Assembly: GCF_006125015.1 (NCBI RefSeq)
Contig: NZ_SZZN01000001.1
Span: 1,860,001 to 1,924,000 of the forward strand
Origin: Roseovarius arcticus
Lineage (GTDB): Bacteria; Pseudomonadota; Alphaproteobacteria; Rhodobacterales; Rhodobacteraceae
DNA length: 64,000 nucleotides
Direction: 5' to 3'
Position 1 is the stretch's first letter; each line of letters starts with the position of its first letter. This document shows, in pieces, positions 56,627-64,000 of this stretch. The translations under genes and the position numbers were made by a program. The notes under the pieces are model-generated. The model did no database searches. It saw nothing but the letters and a program-made list of their open reading frames with translations, and had not been told where the DNA came from.

Positions 56627-57816
56627 CGGGGGCGTTTCTAACGATCAATGCAGGCTCGTCGAGCATCAAGTTCGCGGTCTTTGATAGTGATGCCGCCTCT
56701 ACGAAACCTCGGATCAGGGGCAAGGTCGCGGGCATTGGAACGACGCCTGTCTTTTCTGCCCGTACTGCGGGTGGCGGCGCGCTGGATGCAGGCGCATTGG
56801 CGTCTCTGGATGTGCTGTCGGGCCACGACGCGGTGATTGCGCTGTTGCTGCCGTGGCTTGCGACGCATACCGGTGATCGACCGCTTTTGGCGGTGGGGCA
56901 CCGGGTTGTCCATGGGGGCCAGGATCTCACTGGCCCGACACTGATTTCTCCATCTGTTTTGGAGCAGCTTGAACGGCTGGTGCCTCTTGCCCCGCTGCAC
57001 CAACCTCATAACATCGCGGCCATCCGTGCTGTCGCGAAATGGCAACCTGACGTTCCCCAAGTCGCGTGCTTTGATACCAGCTTTCATCGCAGTCAGGACC
57101 GGTTGGCGCAGCTATTCGCCCTGCCCCGCGCCCTGACCGACGAGGGCATCATCCGGTATGGGTTTCACGGGCTCTCGTACGAGTATATCAGCAGCGTCCT
57201 GCCGGACCATCTGGGCGACCGCGCGAATGGCCGCGTGATCGTCGCCCATCTCGGAAATGGCTCCAGCATGTGCGCAATGAAGGATCGCAAAAGCGCCGCG
57301 ACCAGTATGGGGTTTACCGCGCTGGACGGCCTGATGATGGGCCGCCGCTGCGGCGCGCTAGACCCCGGTGTTGTGCTCTATCTGATGCAGGACAAGGGCC
57401 TCAGCGCGCCAGAGATCGAAGATATTCTCTACAAACAATCGGGGCTTTTGGGCGTCTCGGCGATCAGCAACGACATGCAAGTTTTGCAAGACAGCGAAAA
57501 TCCGCATGCACAAGAAGCGATCGACCTGTTCTGCTACCGTGCCGCCAGCAGTCTGGCCGCGCTGGTGCCGTCGATAGGCGGGCTGGATGCGCTGATCTTT
57601 ACGGCCGGTATCGGCGAGAATTCGGCAATGGTGCGCAAATTGATCTGCGACCGCCTGTCTTGGCTGGGCGCCGCGCTAGATGACACTGCGAATGTGCGGA
57701 ATGCGGTACAGATAAGCTCGCATCAATCGCCGGTAGATATCCTAGTGATCCCAACCAACGAAGAAGCGGTCGTGGCCCGCGCGTGCAGCACGCTCCTACA
57801 GAGCCCCACGAGCTAA
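56623..57816 (+). CDS. ackA: Acetate kinase (AckA family; acetate or butyrate)
   Basis: A 397-residue ASKHA-fold kinase that makes ATP from acyl phosphate. It has INAGSSSIKFAVFD (start), GHRVVHGG, the catalytic region CFDTSFHRSQ, YGFHGLSYEYI, HLGNGSSMCAM, LDGLMMGRRCGALDPGVV and FTAGIGENSAMVR. Length and motifs are those of AckA rather than butyrate kinase, though the partner domain is Ptb-like. The GTG start overlaps the fusion gene stop. Together they give a substrate-level phosphorylation route independent of respiration. Confidence 0.93.
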   Translation: MTGAFLTINAGSSSIKFAVFDSDAASTKPRIRGKVAGIGTTPVFSARTAGGGALDAGALASLDVLSGHDAVIALLLPWLATHTGDRPLLAVGHRVVHGGQDLTGPTLISPSVLEQLERLVPLAPLHQPHNIAAIRAVAKWQPDVPQVACFDTSFHRSQDRLAQLFALPRALTDEGIIRYGFHGLSYEYISSVLPDHLGDRANGRVIVAHLGNGSSMCAMKDRKSAATSMGFTALDGLMMGRRCGALDPGVVLYLMQDKGLSAPEIEDILYKQSGLLGVSAISNDMQVLQDSENPHAQEAIDLFCYRAASSLAALVPSIGGLDALIFTAGIGENSAMVRKLICDRLSWLGAALDDTANVRNAVQISSHQSPVDILVIPTNEEAVVARACSTLLQSPTS

Positions 57817-57855
57817 GACACGCTTGCCCGAATCGTGCAAATCTGCGCCTGTTAA

Positions 57856-57869
57856 TTGATGCACATCAA
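57856..57869 (+). promoter_or_regulatory. FNR consensus site upstream of the usp gene
   Basis: TTGATGCACATCAA is a perfect match to the FNR consensus (TTGAT-N4-ATCAA). Its centre at 57862.5 predicts initiation near 57904, and TACCAT (57892-57897) sits where a class II -10 belongs, 56-69 bases before the usp ATG. Confidence 0.8.
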
Positions 57870-57924
57870 TCCAAGCCGTGGCCACATCCGTTACCATCCC
57901 TGCAACTGAGCAAGGAATCCAGCC

Positions 57925-58779
57925 ATGAAAAACAGCACGATCCTGATCGCTATTGGCAAAGAAGCATCCACAACCGAACTTGCCAAAAAACTTGAGGCGC
58001 TGCGCGCGATACCGGCGCATGCGGTTGTCCTCATCATTGGCGAAATGCCACCATTTCCCTACTACGCGATTGGTGTTCCCCTTTATGGAACGGCAGATGT
58101 TCCAGTAGAATGGCAAGAGGAAGTGGCCACCTACAAGGCCGCCCTGCATGCCAAGGGAGACGAGATAGAAACCCTGCTCCAACAGCATGATGTGTCTGGC
58201 GAAGTCTCGTCCATAATATGCGAGCCATCCAGCGTAGCCGATGCCATCGCGCGACGGGCGATGCTGTGCGACATGGCGATAATCAGCGAAGATTTACGCA
58301 AGCCCGATATGCTCTTTAAGCAAGTCGTCCACGGTGTTTTGTTCCAATCCCCCATCGGGATTTTGCTGAACGATCATGACGCCAATGCCATCGCCAACTC
58401 AAAACGAATTTTCGTCGCCTGGACCACGCATCTGCATTCCGCGCGAGCCGTTCATCAGGCGCTTCCTTTCTTGCGCGAGGCAGAAGAGGTTATCATCGCG
58501 ACTATCGATCCAGTGATGACAGCGTTCCGCGATGGCGAAGACCCCGGCGTCGATGTTGCCAAATGGCTGACGCATCACGGATGCACCGTGACTGTGCAGC
58601 AATATCCCAGCGGCGGTAAGGACATTGGCGACTGCATTCTGGATAGGTCCAAAGAAGTGGGCGCGGATTTGATCGTTATGGGATCGTACGGACATTCCAG
58701 AACCCGCCAAGCCTTCTTTGGTGGCACCACCCGGACGTTGATTGAGCAAACCGACCACCCTGTTTTCCTCGCCCACTAA
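57925..58779 (+). CDS. Universal stress protein, two Usp domains
   Basis: A 284-residue tandem Usp. The N-terminal domain (about 1-145) has NSTILIAIGKEASTTELAKK but a degenerate nucleotide loop. The C-terminal domain (about 155-284) ends with GADLIVMGSYGHSRTRQAFF...TRTLIEQTDHPVFLAH, carrying the G-x2-G-x9-G-S/T-type ATP motif in a slightly altered form. Such double Usp proteins are linked to energy starvation and anoxia survival in bacteria, in agreement with the FNR site upstream. AAGGAA precedes the ATG. A GC-rich hairpin follows the gene. Confidence 0.9.
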   Translation: MKNSTILIAIGKEASTTELAKKLEALRAIPAHAVVLIIGEMPPFPYYAIGVPLYGTADVPVEWQEEVATYKAALHAKGDEIETLLQQHDVSGEVSSIICEPSSVADAIARRAMLCDMAIISEDLRKPDMLFKQVVHGVLFQSPIGILLNDHDANAIANSKRIFVAWTTHLHSARAVHQALPFLREAEEVIIATIDPVMTAFRDGEDPGVDVAKWLTHHGCTVTVQQYPSGGKDIGDCILDRSKEVGADLIVMGSYGHSRTRQAFFGGTTRTLIEQTDHPVFLAH

Positions 58780-58810
58780 TTTCGGCGTTTGGGCACGACA
58801 GAGCCTGTCA

Positions 58811-58838
58811 CGCCCGGCCGTCTGCGTGCGGCCGGGCG
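58811..58838. terminator. GC-rich hairpin after usp
   Basis: CGCCCGGCCG and CGGCCGGGCG form a perfect 10-base stem with an 8-base loop, 32 bases after the usp stop. It lacks a T-run (CTGTAAAC follows), so termination strength is uncertain. Confidence 0.55.
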
Positions 58839-58914
58839 CTGTAAACGCTGGGGCGTTGGATCGCGTATAACTGGCACCCAAATATGCGATTTGACGCTTG
58901 ACTAGGCATCTGCA

Positions 58915-58940
58915 TATCCATACTTCACGATACATGGATA
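58915..58940. promoter_or_regulatory. Candidate ArsR operator overlapping the arsR start
   Basis: TATCCAT and ATGGATA form an inverted repeat with a 12-base spacer, the second arm covering the arsR ATG. ArsR-family proteins often bind imperfect inverted repeats at their own promoter, so autoregulation is plausible. Confidence 0.4.
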
Positions 58941-59338
58941 CATTTCATGCTCTCGATGCCTTCGCCGCCCTCGGCCAACAAACACGCCTGCAGGTGTTCC
59001 GCCTTCTCATTCAGGCGGGGAAAACAGGAATGTCGGCTGGCGAAATCAGCGCTGCGCTTGAGGTTCGCCAGAACACAATGTCGGCTAACCTTTCGGTTTT
59101 GGCACGATCTGGCCTGATCCGAAGCACGCGGGAGGGCCGCAGCATTCGATATTTCTCTGACATGGACGGATTGCGCAGCCTGCTCGCCTTTTTAATGGAG
59201 GATTGCTGTGGCGGCTGCCCGGAAACCTGCCAGCCCGTCATCGATGAAATTGCCTGCGGCGATAGGGCGACGCCGCAGGCAACTGCAATGCCTGCAGCGA
59301 AATCCAGCGAACTGAAAACTTCCGAAAGGCCGACATGA
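58934..59338 (+). CDS. arsR: ArsR-family arsenic-responsive repressor
   Basis: A 134-residue winged-helix repressor. The DNA-binding part contains [17 protein letters not shown] and [28 protein letters not shown] (in pieces, recognition helix [15 protein letters not shown]). The C-terminal tail has Cys91, Cys92, Cys95 and Cys99 ([13 protein letters not shown]), the arrangement used for As(III) in the Acidithiobacillus-type ArsR rather than the helix-4 site of plasmid R773 ArsR. ATG 58934 is chosen; a TTG at 58898 would add 12 residues. It overlaps the ACR3 gene by four bases. Confidence 0.9.
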   Translation: MDTFHALDAFAALGQQTRLQVFRLLIQAGKTGMSAGEISAALEVRQNTMSANLSVLARSGLIRSTREGRSIRYFSDMDGLRSLLAFLMEDCCGGCPETCQPVIDEIACGDRATPQATAMPAAKSSELKTSERPT

Positions 59339-60402
59339 CCGATACATCACTCCCTGCCGGTGCGGGTCTGGGCACCTTTGAGCGTTGGCTTTCTGTTTGG
59401 GTGGCTCTCGCCATCGGCGCAGGGCTGCTTCTTGGAAACTTGTTTCCGGGTCTCTTCGCCTTCCTCGCATCGCTAGAGGTCGCCTCGGTCAACCTGCCGG
59501 TGGCAGTGCTGATCTGGGCGATGGTTTATCCGATGATGGTCGGCGTGGATTTCGGCGCGCTGCGGCAGGTCGGCGACAAGCCGAAGGGCCTGGTTGTGAC
59601 GCTGGTGGTGAATTGGCTGATAAAGCCCTTCACGATGGCCGCGCTCGGGGTGCTCTTCTTCGAATATGTCTTTGCTGGTATGATACCGCCTGATGACGCG
59701 CAGGCCTATCTGGCGGGCGTGATCCTGCTGGGGGCCGCCCCCTGCACCGCGATGGTATTTGTCTGGTCCAACCTGACGCGCGGCGACGCGACTTATACAC
59801 TGGTTCAGGTCAGCGTGAATGACGTCGTCATGGTGTTTGCGTTCGCGCCCATTGTGGCCTTCCTGCTGGGTGTGACGGATATCGTCGTGCCTTGGGACAC
59901 GCTGCTGCTGTCGGTGGGCCTATACGTTATGCTGCCGTTGCTGGCGGGGTATCTGACCCGCCGGACCCTAGTTCAAAGCGGCAGCGAAGCCGCGGTAGAT
60001 ACATTCAAATCGCGCGTGCAGCCGTTCTCAATCTTTGGTCTTTTGGTTACGGTCGTGCTGCTCTTTGGGTTTCAGGGCGAGGTTATTCTCGACCGCCCCC
60101 TGGTTATCGCGCTGATTGCTGTCCCGCTGCTGATCCAGTCCTACGGCATCTTCTTCCTGGCCTACGGGGCTGCATGGGCGTGGGGCATCCCGTTTAACGT
60201 GGCGGCCCCCTGCGCCCTGATTGGCACGTCCAACTTTTTTGAGTTGGCGGTGGCCGTCGCGATCAGTCTATTCGGGCTCGGCTCTGGCGCGGCATTGGCG
60301 ACAGTCGTCGGTGTTCTCGTGGAAGTGCCCGTAATGCTGTCCCTCGTCGCTTTTGCAAATAGAACCCAGCACTGGTTTCCGTCAGAAAAGCCCTCAGCAT
60401 GA
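59335..60402 (+). CDS. arsB: Arsenite efflux transporter ACR3
   Basis: A 355-residue ten-helix arsenite/H+ antiporter of the ACR3 type. The essential Cys is Cys137 in [16 protein letters not shown], with [22 protein letters not shown] after it; the conserved Glu region is [22 protein letters not shown]. It removes As(III) from the cytosol. The gene overlaps arsR and arsC by four bases on either side. In databases the gene appears both as arsB and acr3; sequence type is ACR3. Confidence 0.92.
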   Translation: MTDTSLPAGAGLGTFERWLSVWVALAIGAGLLLGNLFPGLFAFLASLEVASVNLPVAVLIWAMVYPMMVGVDFGALRQVGDKPKGLVVTLVVNWLIKPFTMAALGVLFFEYVFAGMIPPDDAQAYLAGVILLGAAPCTAMVFVWSNLTRGDATYTLVQVSVNDVVMVFAFAPIVAFLLGVTDIVVPWDTLLLSVGLYVMLPLLAGYLTRRTLVQSGSEAAVDTFKSRVQPFSIFGLLVTVVLLFGFQGEVILDRPLVIALIAVPLLIQSYGIFFLAYGAAWAWGIPFNVAAPCALIGTSNFFELAVAVAISLFGLGSGAALATVVGVLVEVPVMLSLVAFANRTQHWFPSEKPSA

Positions 60403-60821
60403 GTATCGTCATCCATCACAACCCGGGTTGCGGCACCTCGCGCAACGTATTGGCGATCATCAAGGCGTCGGGCGAGACGCCAGTGATCATCGACTACATG
60501 CAGACCGGCTGGACACGCCCGCAACTGATCGCACTGTTTGCCGCCGCCGGGCTAACGCCCCGCACTGCCCTCAGGACGACGAGGTCACCGGCCGACATTT
60601 TGGGTTTGCTCGATCCCGCAGTGGACGACGAGGCGCTGATTGCAGCGATGCTGGAGCACCCCGTACTGGTCAACCGGCCAATTGTCTGCTCGCCCAAGGG
60701 GGTTCGGCTGTGCCGCCCCAGCGAGATGGTGCTGGACCTTCTAGACCGTCTACCACCCGGCCCGATGGCAAAGGAGGACGGCACGCTGATCATCGACGCA
60801 GAGGGACATCGCATCCTTTGA
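60399..60821 (+). CDS. arsC: Arsenate reductase, glutaredoxin-dependent (ArsC, ArsC/Spx fold)
   Basis: Reduces arsenate to arsenite for export by ACR3. The 140-residue protein starts with [12 protein letters not shown], with nucleophile Cys11, and has the three Arg positions expected in [21 protein letters not shown] and [13 protein letters not shown]. It is the glutaredoxin-linked type, not the low-molecular-weight phosphatase type. It is the last gene of arsR-ACR3-arsC. Confidence 0.92.
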   Translation: MSIVIHHNPGCGTSRNVLAIIKASGETPVIIDYMQTGWTRPQLIALFAAAGLTPRTALRTTRSPADILGLLDPAVDDEALIAAMLEHPVLVNRPIVCSPKGVRLCRPSEMVLDLLDRLPPGPMAKEDGTLIIDAEGHRIL

Positions 60822-60982
60822 CGCGGTCCGGCAGGCCGCTGAAATCTAGTCTGAGTCCGCTCACGCCTGCATTTTGTATAAGAAATTGTAGCCACTACAG
60901 CCAAGGTGCAATTGGCGAGATTTCGCCGGCGTTTCCCTATTACTTACAATCATTTGACGACTGACCTTATTGCACTTCGCGA

Positions 60983-63835
60983 ATGACGCCTTTACGTGTC
61001 GAAACGTCGTTCTGTGATCATGCACGCTACAACAAAGGATCCTTCGCCATACCCTCACCTCAGACAGTTCCCGCTGATCTGGTTCGCGCGATTGCGGACC
61101 ATCCCCAGCGCACCGCCATGGCCGATCAGGACCGCGCGATCACCTACAGCCGACTTGGCCAGTTCGTCGCTGATTTTGGCCGGCACGTCGACACTTCGCA
61201 AGTCGTTGGAATTTTCGGATCACCCGGTGTCGCTATGGCTGCGGGCGCTGTGGCTTGTGTGATCCATGGGCGTCCCTTTGTTCATCTGGACCCTGCAATG
61301 CCGCAGATGGTGCTGCACAACATTATCTCTGAGTTGCGCGTGACATTGGTTGTCGTGTGCCAGCCTGCTGCGCCGGGGCATCTGCCCGGAGATTGCGACA
61401 CGCTCAATGCTGCGGCGCTGCTTGATCTGCCGGACCGGACGCCACTCACCCCGCTACGCGCTGCATCTGTTTCGCCTGACGCCCCTATCTATCTGGTGGC
61501 AACATCCGGCACGACAGGCCGGCCCAAATGCATTCCTGTCGCGCATGACGCCGCGTTTTTGTCTTATGAATGGCGCGACGCGTTCACCCCATATCACCCT
61601 GATATGCGCGTCGGCATCTATATTTTCGCCATCTGGGAAATGTTTCGCCCGCTGCGCAAAGGGTCCGGGTTGTGGTTCCCAGACGCCAAGACATTGATGG
61701 CGCCGCGTAATCTAGCAGGTTTTTTGATCGAGCACGAAATTGAGGAGATGCTGTTTACGCCGTCGTTTTATGATGCGTTCCTGACAACGCTGACGCGTGA
61801 TCAGGCCGCTGCGTTACCTCTGCGCCGCATCGTTCTGAACGGCGAAGTGGTGAGCGATGATCTGATCGCCGCATCGCTGGATAAGCTACCCGGCACCGAG
61901 CTGTGGAACCTCTATAGTATCTGCGAAACCCACGATGTCTGCATGTCGCGGCTGAACACCCCATCGGGCGGTGCGCCTGTCTCGGTTGGCGTCCCGATGG
62001 AGCATTTGCGGGCCGTCATCCTGGATGAAGCTGACATGCCCTGCCCCACAGGAACCGCAGGCCAGCTGCATTTTGAGGGACCTCGGATGCTGGGCCGTGG
62101 ATATGTAAATCGCCCAGAGGAAACGCGCCTGCGGTTTCGCGAACTCACGATCGAAGGACGCGACGTGCGCCTCTACGATACGGGCGATCTGGCATGGCTC
62201 GACGATGACGGTGCGCTCCATATTGAGGGCCGCATCGCCCATATGCTGAAGCTACGTGGCTATTCGATCCAAACACGCGAATTGGTCGAAACCATGCGTA
62301 CCCCACTCGCATTTGCCCGAGCCGAGCCTTGGGTCGCCGAAGTGGGGGCGCGCGGGCAGGCTCTGATCTTTTACTTTGCGGCCGACGCGGCGCAGGCCTG
62401 CGCCAATGCCGAAAAATGGGGTCTGCAATCAGGGACAAACAGAATGCCAGCGGCCCTTGCCGCAGAGCTCCGCGATGTTCTGCCCGCCTATTGCGTGCCG
62501 TCATTCCTAGTCCAGCTTGATGCGATTCCGTTGCATCCGGTGTCGGGCAAGGCAGATATTCGCGCCTTGCCGCCCGTCGCGGACGATGCACAGCCCCATG
62601 CCGCAATCGACGATGCCGTGATCGCCGCTGCCGCTTTGGCAATGGGGTGTGCGCCTGAACTAATCGACCCCGCGCTTAGCTTTCATGATCAGGGCGGCGA
62701 TTCACTGATGTGCGTCACCCTGATGCTGGAACTAGAGAAAGCCTACGATCGGCCAATCGATTTCGAGTTGGCGATGAACGTACCGCTGCACCGACTGGAC
62801 CAATTGCTGACATGCGAAGCAGACGGACCTGCGCCTAACGATTGCTTTGATAAGCCCGGTATATTGCTAACCGGCGCGACAGGGTTTTTGGGCGCTCATG
62901 TGCTGGCACGCGCCGCACGTGATCTGCCACCCGGCCATGTCGTCTATTGCCTTGTGCGGGACAAACAGCGCGGTGCGCGCGACCGACTGGACGAAGTTGC
63001 AGGTTTGCACGGTATCAGTCAGGACCGCTTTGTCATGGTTCGCGGCACTCTTGACGAGGCGCGCTTTGGCTTGGGCGACGAGGCACATAGCACGCTGGCC
63101 ACTTCGGTTACGACGGTTGTGCATTGTGCAGCTATGGTCAACCTTGCCATCGGGCGGGACGAGATGCTGAATTGGTCAGCACGAGGTATCGAGACGGTGC
63201 TGGCATTTTGTAACGCCGCCGGCGCCGATTTGAGGTTCACGTCGTCCAGCGCAGTGTTCCCCGATCAAGGCGGCCCGTGGCCCGAGGCGCCAGCGCAACC
63301 GTGGGAGGGATGCACCGGCTATGGCGCGGCCAAAATCGCGGCAGAGGCGGCAATTCGCGCGTCGGGCATCCCGGCCGCCATCGTCAGATTGCCTTCGCTT
63401 TATGACCTGAACGCACCTAACGCCCGCGACATCTATGAAATCATCCTAGAGGCGTCATTTCGGCTAGGGCACATGCCGCAAGGCCTAGAGTTTCCGATGA
63501 CGGACGTGGCGGCTGCCGCTGCCTTTCTACTGGGCCCGGTCACAAATGCAGGTGCACCGATTTATAATCTGATGGGTGATGCCCGCATCATTCCAGACGG
63601 CAGATCCGCATTGCCAGCGGCGCAGTGGCTGGACGCCGCCACCCTGCCCTCAGGTATCGCGGGGGTAATCGCTGATTTCCCCAGCACCCTCATAGCGGAC
63701 GCGCGATTTGACAATGCCAAGGCACGCGCCGCATGGGCACAGGTCAGCGACCAGCCCTATGAAACAATCAGCGACGCCACGGCGCTGCTCTCACGCCGCA
63801 GAAGGGCCTACCAGAGCGAGCCTGCATTGATCTGA
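60983..63835 (+). CDS. Adenylation - carrier - thioester reductase protein (carboxylic acid reductase-like)
   Basis: A 950-residue three-domain protein. The adenylation domain (about 20-530) has core A3 SGTTGRPK (175-182), YDTGDLAWLDDDG and GRIAHMLKLRGYSIQTRE, and the A10 Lys in HPVSGKADIR. The carrier domain has DQGGDSLM, with phosphopantetheine Ser574. The reductase domain (about 625-950) has GILLTGATGFLGAHVL and the catalytic Y780-GAA-K784. It would activate a carboxylic acid with ATP and reduce the thioester with NAD(P)H to an aldehyde. It is shorter than actinobacterial CARs (about 1170) and has no condensation domain. The acid is unknown. A phosphopantetheinyl transferase must come from elsewhere. 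Confidence 0.85.
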   Translation: MTPLRVETSFCDHARYNKGSFAIPSPQTVPADLVRAIADHPQRTAMADQDRAITYSRLGQFVADFGRHVDTSQVVGIFGSPGVAMAAGAVACVIHGRPFVHLDPAMPQMVLHNIISELRVTLVVVCQPAAPGHLPGDCDTLNAAALLDLPDRTPLTPLRAASVSPDAPIYLVATSGTTGRPKCIPVAHDAAFLSYEWRDAFTPYHPDMRVGIYIFAIWEMFRPLRKGSGLWFPDAKTLMAPRNLAGFLIEHEIEEMLFTPSFYDAFLTTLTRDQAAALPLRRIVLNGEVVSDDLIAASLDKLPGTELWNLYSICETHDVCMSRLNTPSGGAPVSVGVPMEHLRAVILDEADMPCPTGTAGQLHFEGPRMLGRGYVNRPEETRLRFRELTIEGRDVRLYDTGDLAWLDDDGALHIEGRIAHMLKLRGYSIQTRELVETMRTPLAFARAEPWVAEVGARGQALIFYFAADAAQACANAEKWGLQSGTNRMPAALAAELRDVLPAYCVPSFLVQLDAIPLHPVSGKADIRALPPVADDAQPHAAIDDAVIAAAALAMGCAPELIDPALSFHDQGGDSLMCVTLMLELEKAYDRPIDFELAMNVPLHRLDQLLTCEADGPAPNDCFDKPGILLTGATGFLGAHVLARAARDLPPGHVVYCLVRDKQRGARDRLDEVAGLHGISQDRFVMVRGTLDEARFGLGDEAHSTLATSVTTVVHCAAMVNLAIGRDEMLNWSARGIETVLAFCNAAGADLRFTSSSAVFPDQGGPWPEAPAQPWEGCTGYGAAKIAAEAAIRASGIPAAIVRLPSLYDLNAPNARDIYEIILEASFRLGHMPQGLEFPMTDVAAAAAFLLGPVTNAGAPIYNLMGDARIIPDGRSALPAAQWLDAATLPSGIAGVIADFPSTLIADARFDNAKARAAWAQVSDQPYETISDATALLSRRRRAYQSEPALI

Positions 63836-64000
63836 AAGTCCTCCATCGTGATGGCGCGGGCGGCATCACTCACCAGAAACGCGGCCAGCTCGGCGATCTC
63901 TTCGGGCTGGACTAGTTGGTGCTGTGGGTTTGACGCTGCATAGTCTGCGCGCACCTCTTCCAGGGATTTGCCGGTGGCTGCGATGTCGGCATCAATAAAC
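63808..64000 (-). CDS. Short-chain dehydrogenase/reductase, C-terminal part (cut by window edge)
   Basis: The last 63 residues of an SDR enter from the right edge. Visible are QPEEIAELAAFLVSDAARAIT and the terminal MEDFQINAGSLW, the standard SDR closing segment where the last strand packs. The active-site and nucleotide motifs lie outside the window. The 3' end overlaps the convergent reductase gene by 28 bases. Substrate and pathway cannot be judged; the neighbouring aldehyde-forming reductase makes an alcohol/aldehyde role possible but unproven. Confidence 0.8.
   Translation of the reverse strand, partial: FIDADIAATGKSLEEVRADYAASNPQHQLVQPEEIAELAAFLVSDAARAITMEDFQINAGSLW

Overview
The window reads as chromosome of an alphaproteobacterium, most likely a Rhodobacteraceae (Roseobacter-type) species. 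The pointers are the fabI-fabB-fabA cluster divergent from an Irr-type Fur regulator, the dacC-tmk-holB-tatD string, a high-GC coding style and tightly overlapping ATGA gene junctions. The species cannot be named from the sequence alone.

Layout. 1-17 kb is mostly housekeeping: a 5'-truncated unknown gene; fatty-acid synthesis (fabA, fabB, fabI); irr and a quinone oxidoreductase; a SlyD-like FKBP; a four-gene catabolic operon (HAD, alpha/beta hydrolase, PLP dehydratase, enolase-superfamily enzyme); a PACE efflux protein; a long leftward string (SPOR lipoprotein, dacC, tmk, holB, tatD, a metallo-beta-lactamase-fold hydrolase, an AEC transporter); and tRNA-Ser(UGA). A decayed IS66 fragment lies at 17.1-17.75 kb. 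17.8-26.7 kb is one leftward operon: a MarR regulator, a 41-residue small ORF, an FAD oxidase, a complete oligopeptide-type ABC importer and a second FAD oxidase.

27-59 kb is the most interesting part. It holds an SOS1-like Na+/H+ antiporter with a cyclic-nucleotide-binding-like tail, a TolB/TPR protein, a cysteine-rich FNR/FixK-family regulator, and an 11.2-kb leftward operon in which the complete arginine deiminase pathway (arcD, arcA, arcB, arcC) runs directly into a complete N-type ATPase (atpD C Q R B E F A G). The carbamate kinase stop codon overlaps the ATPase beta-subunit start codon. Upstream are a glutamate decarboxylase gene coupled to an AspT/AAEx-family exchanger, and an YhiI/RbbA/YhhJ-type ABC export operon. 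Divergent from the latter is phaC - fabI paralog - MaoC/phosphate butyryltransferase fusion - acetate/butyrate kinase, followed by a double universal-stress protein. FNR-type palindromes (TTGAY-N4-RTCAA) precede the arcD operon, the gad operon, the phaC/yhiI divergent pair and the usp gene. I read the whole as a low-oxygen/acid survival and energy island: arginine fermentation makes ATP and ammonia, the N-ATPase spends ATP to pump ions, GAD consumes protons, and the pha/ptb/ack genes dispose of acyl-CoA and NADH.

59-64 kb holds an arsR-ACR3-arsC arsenic operon, a 950-residue adenylation-carrier-reductase protein (carboxylic acid reductase-like), and the 3' end of a convergent short-chain dehydrogenase gene cut by the window edge. 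No rRNA, CRISPR array, prophage or intact mobile element was seen.
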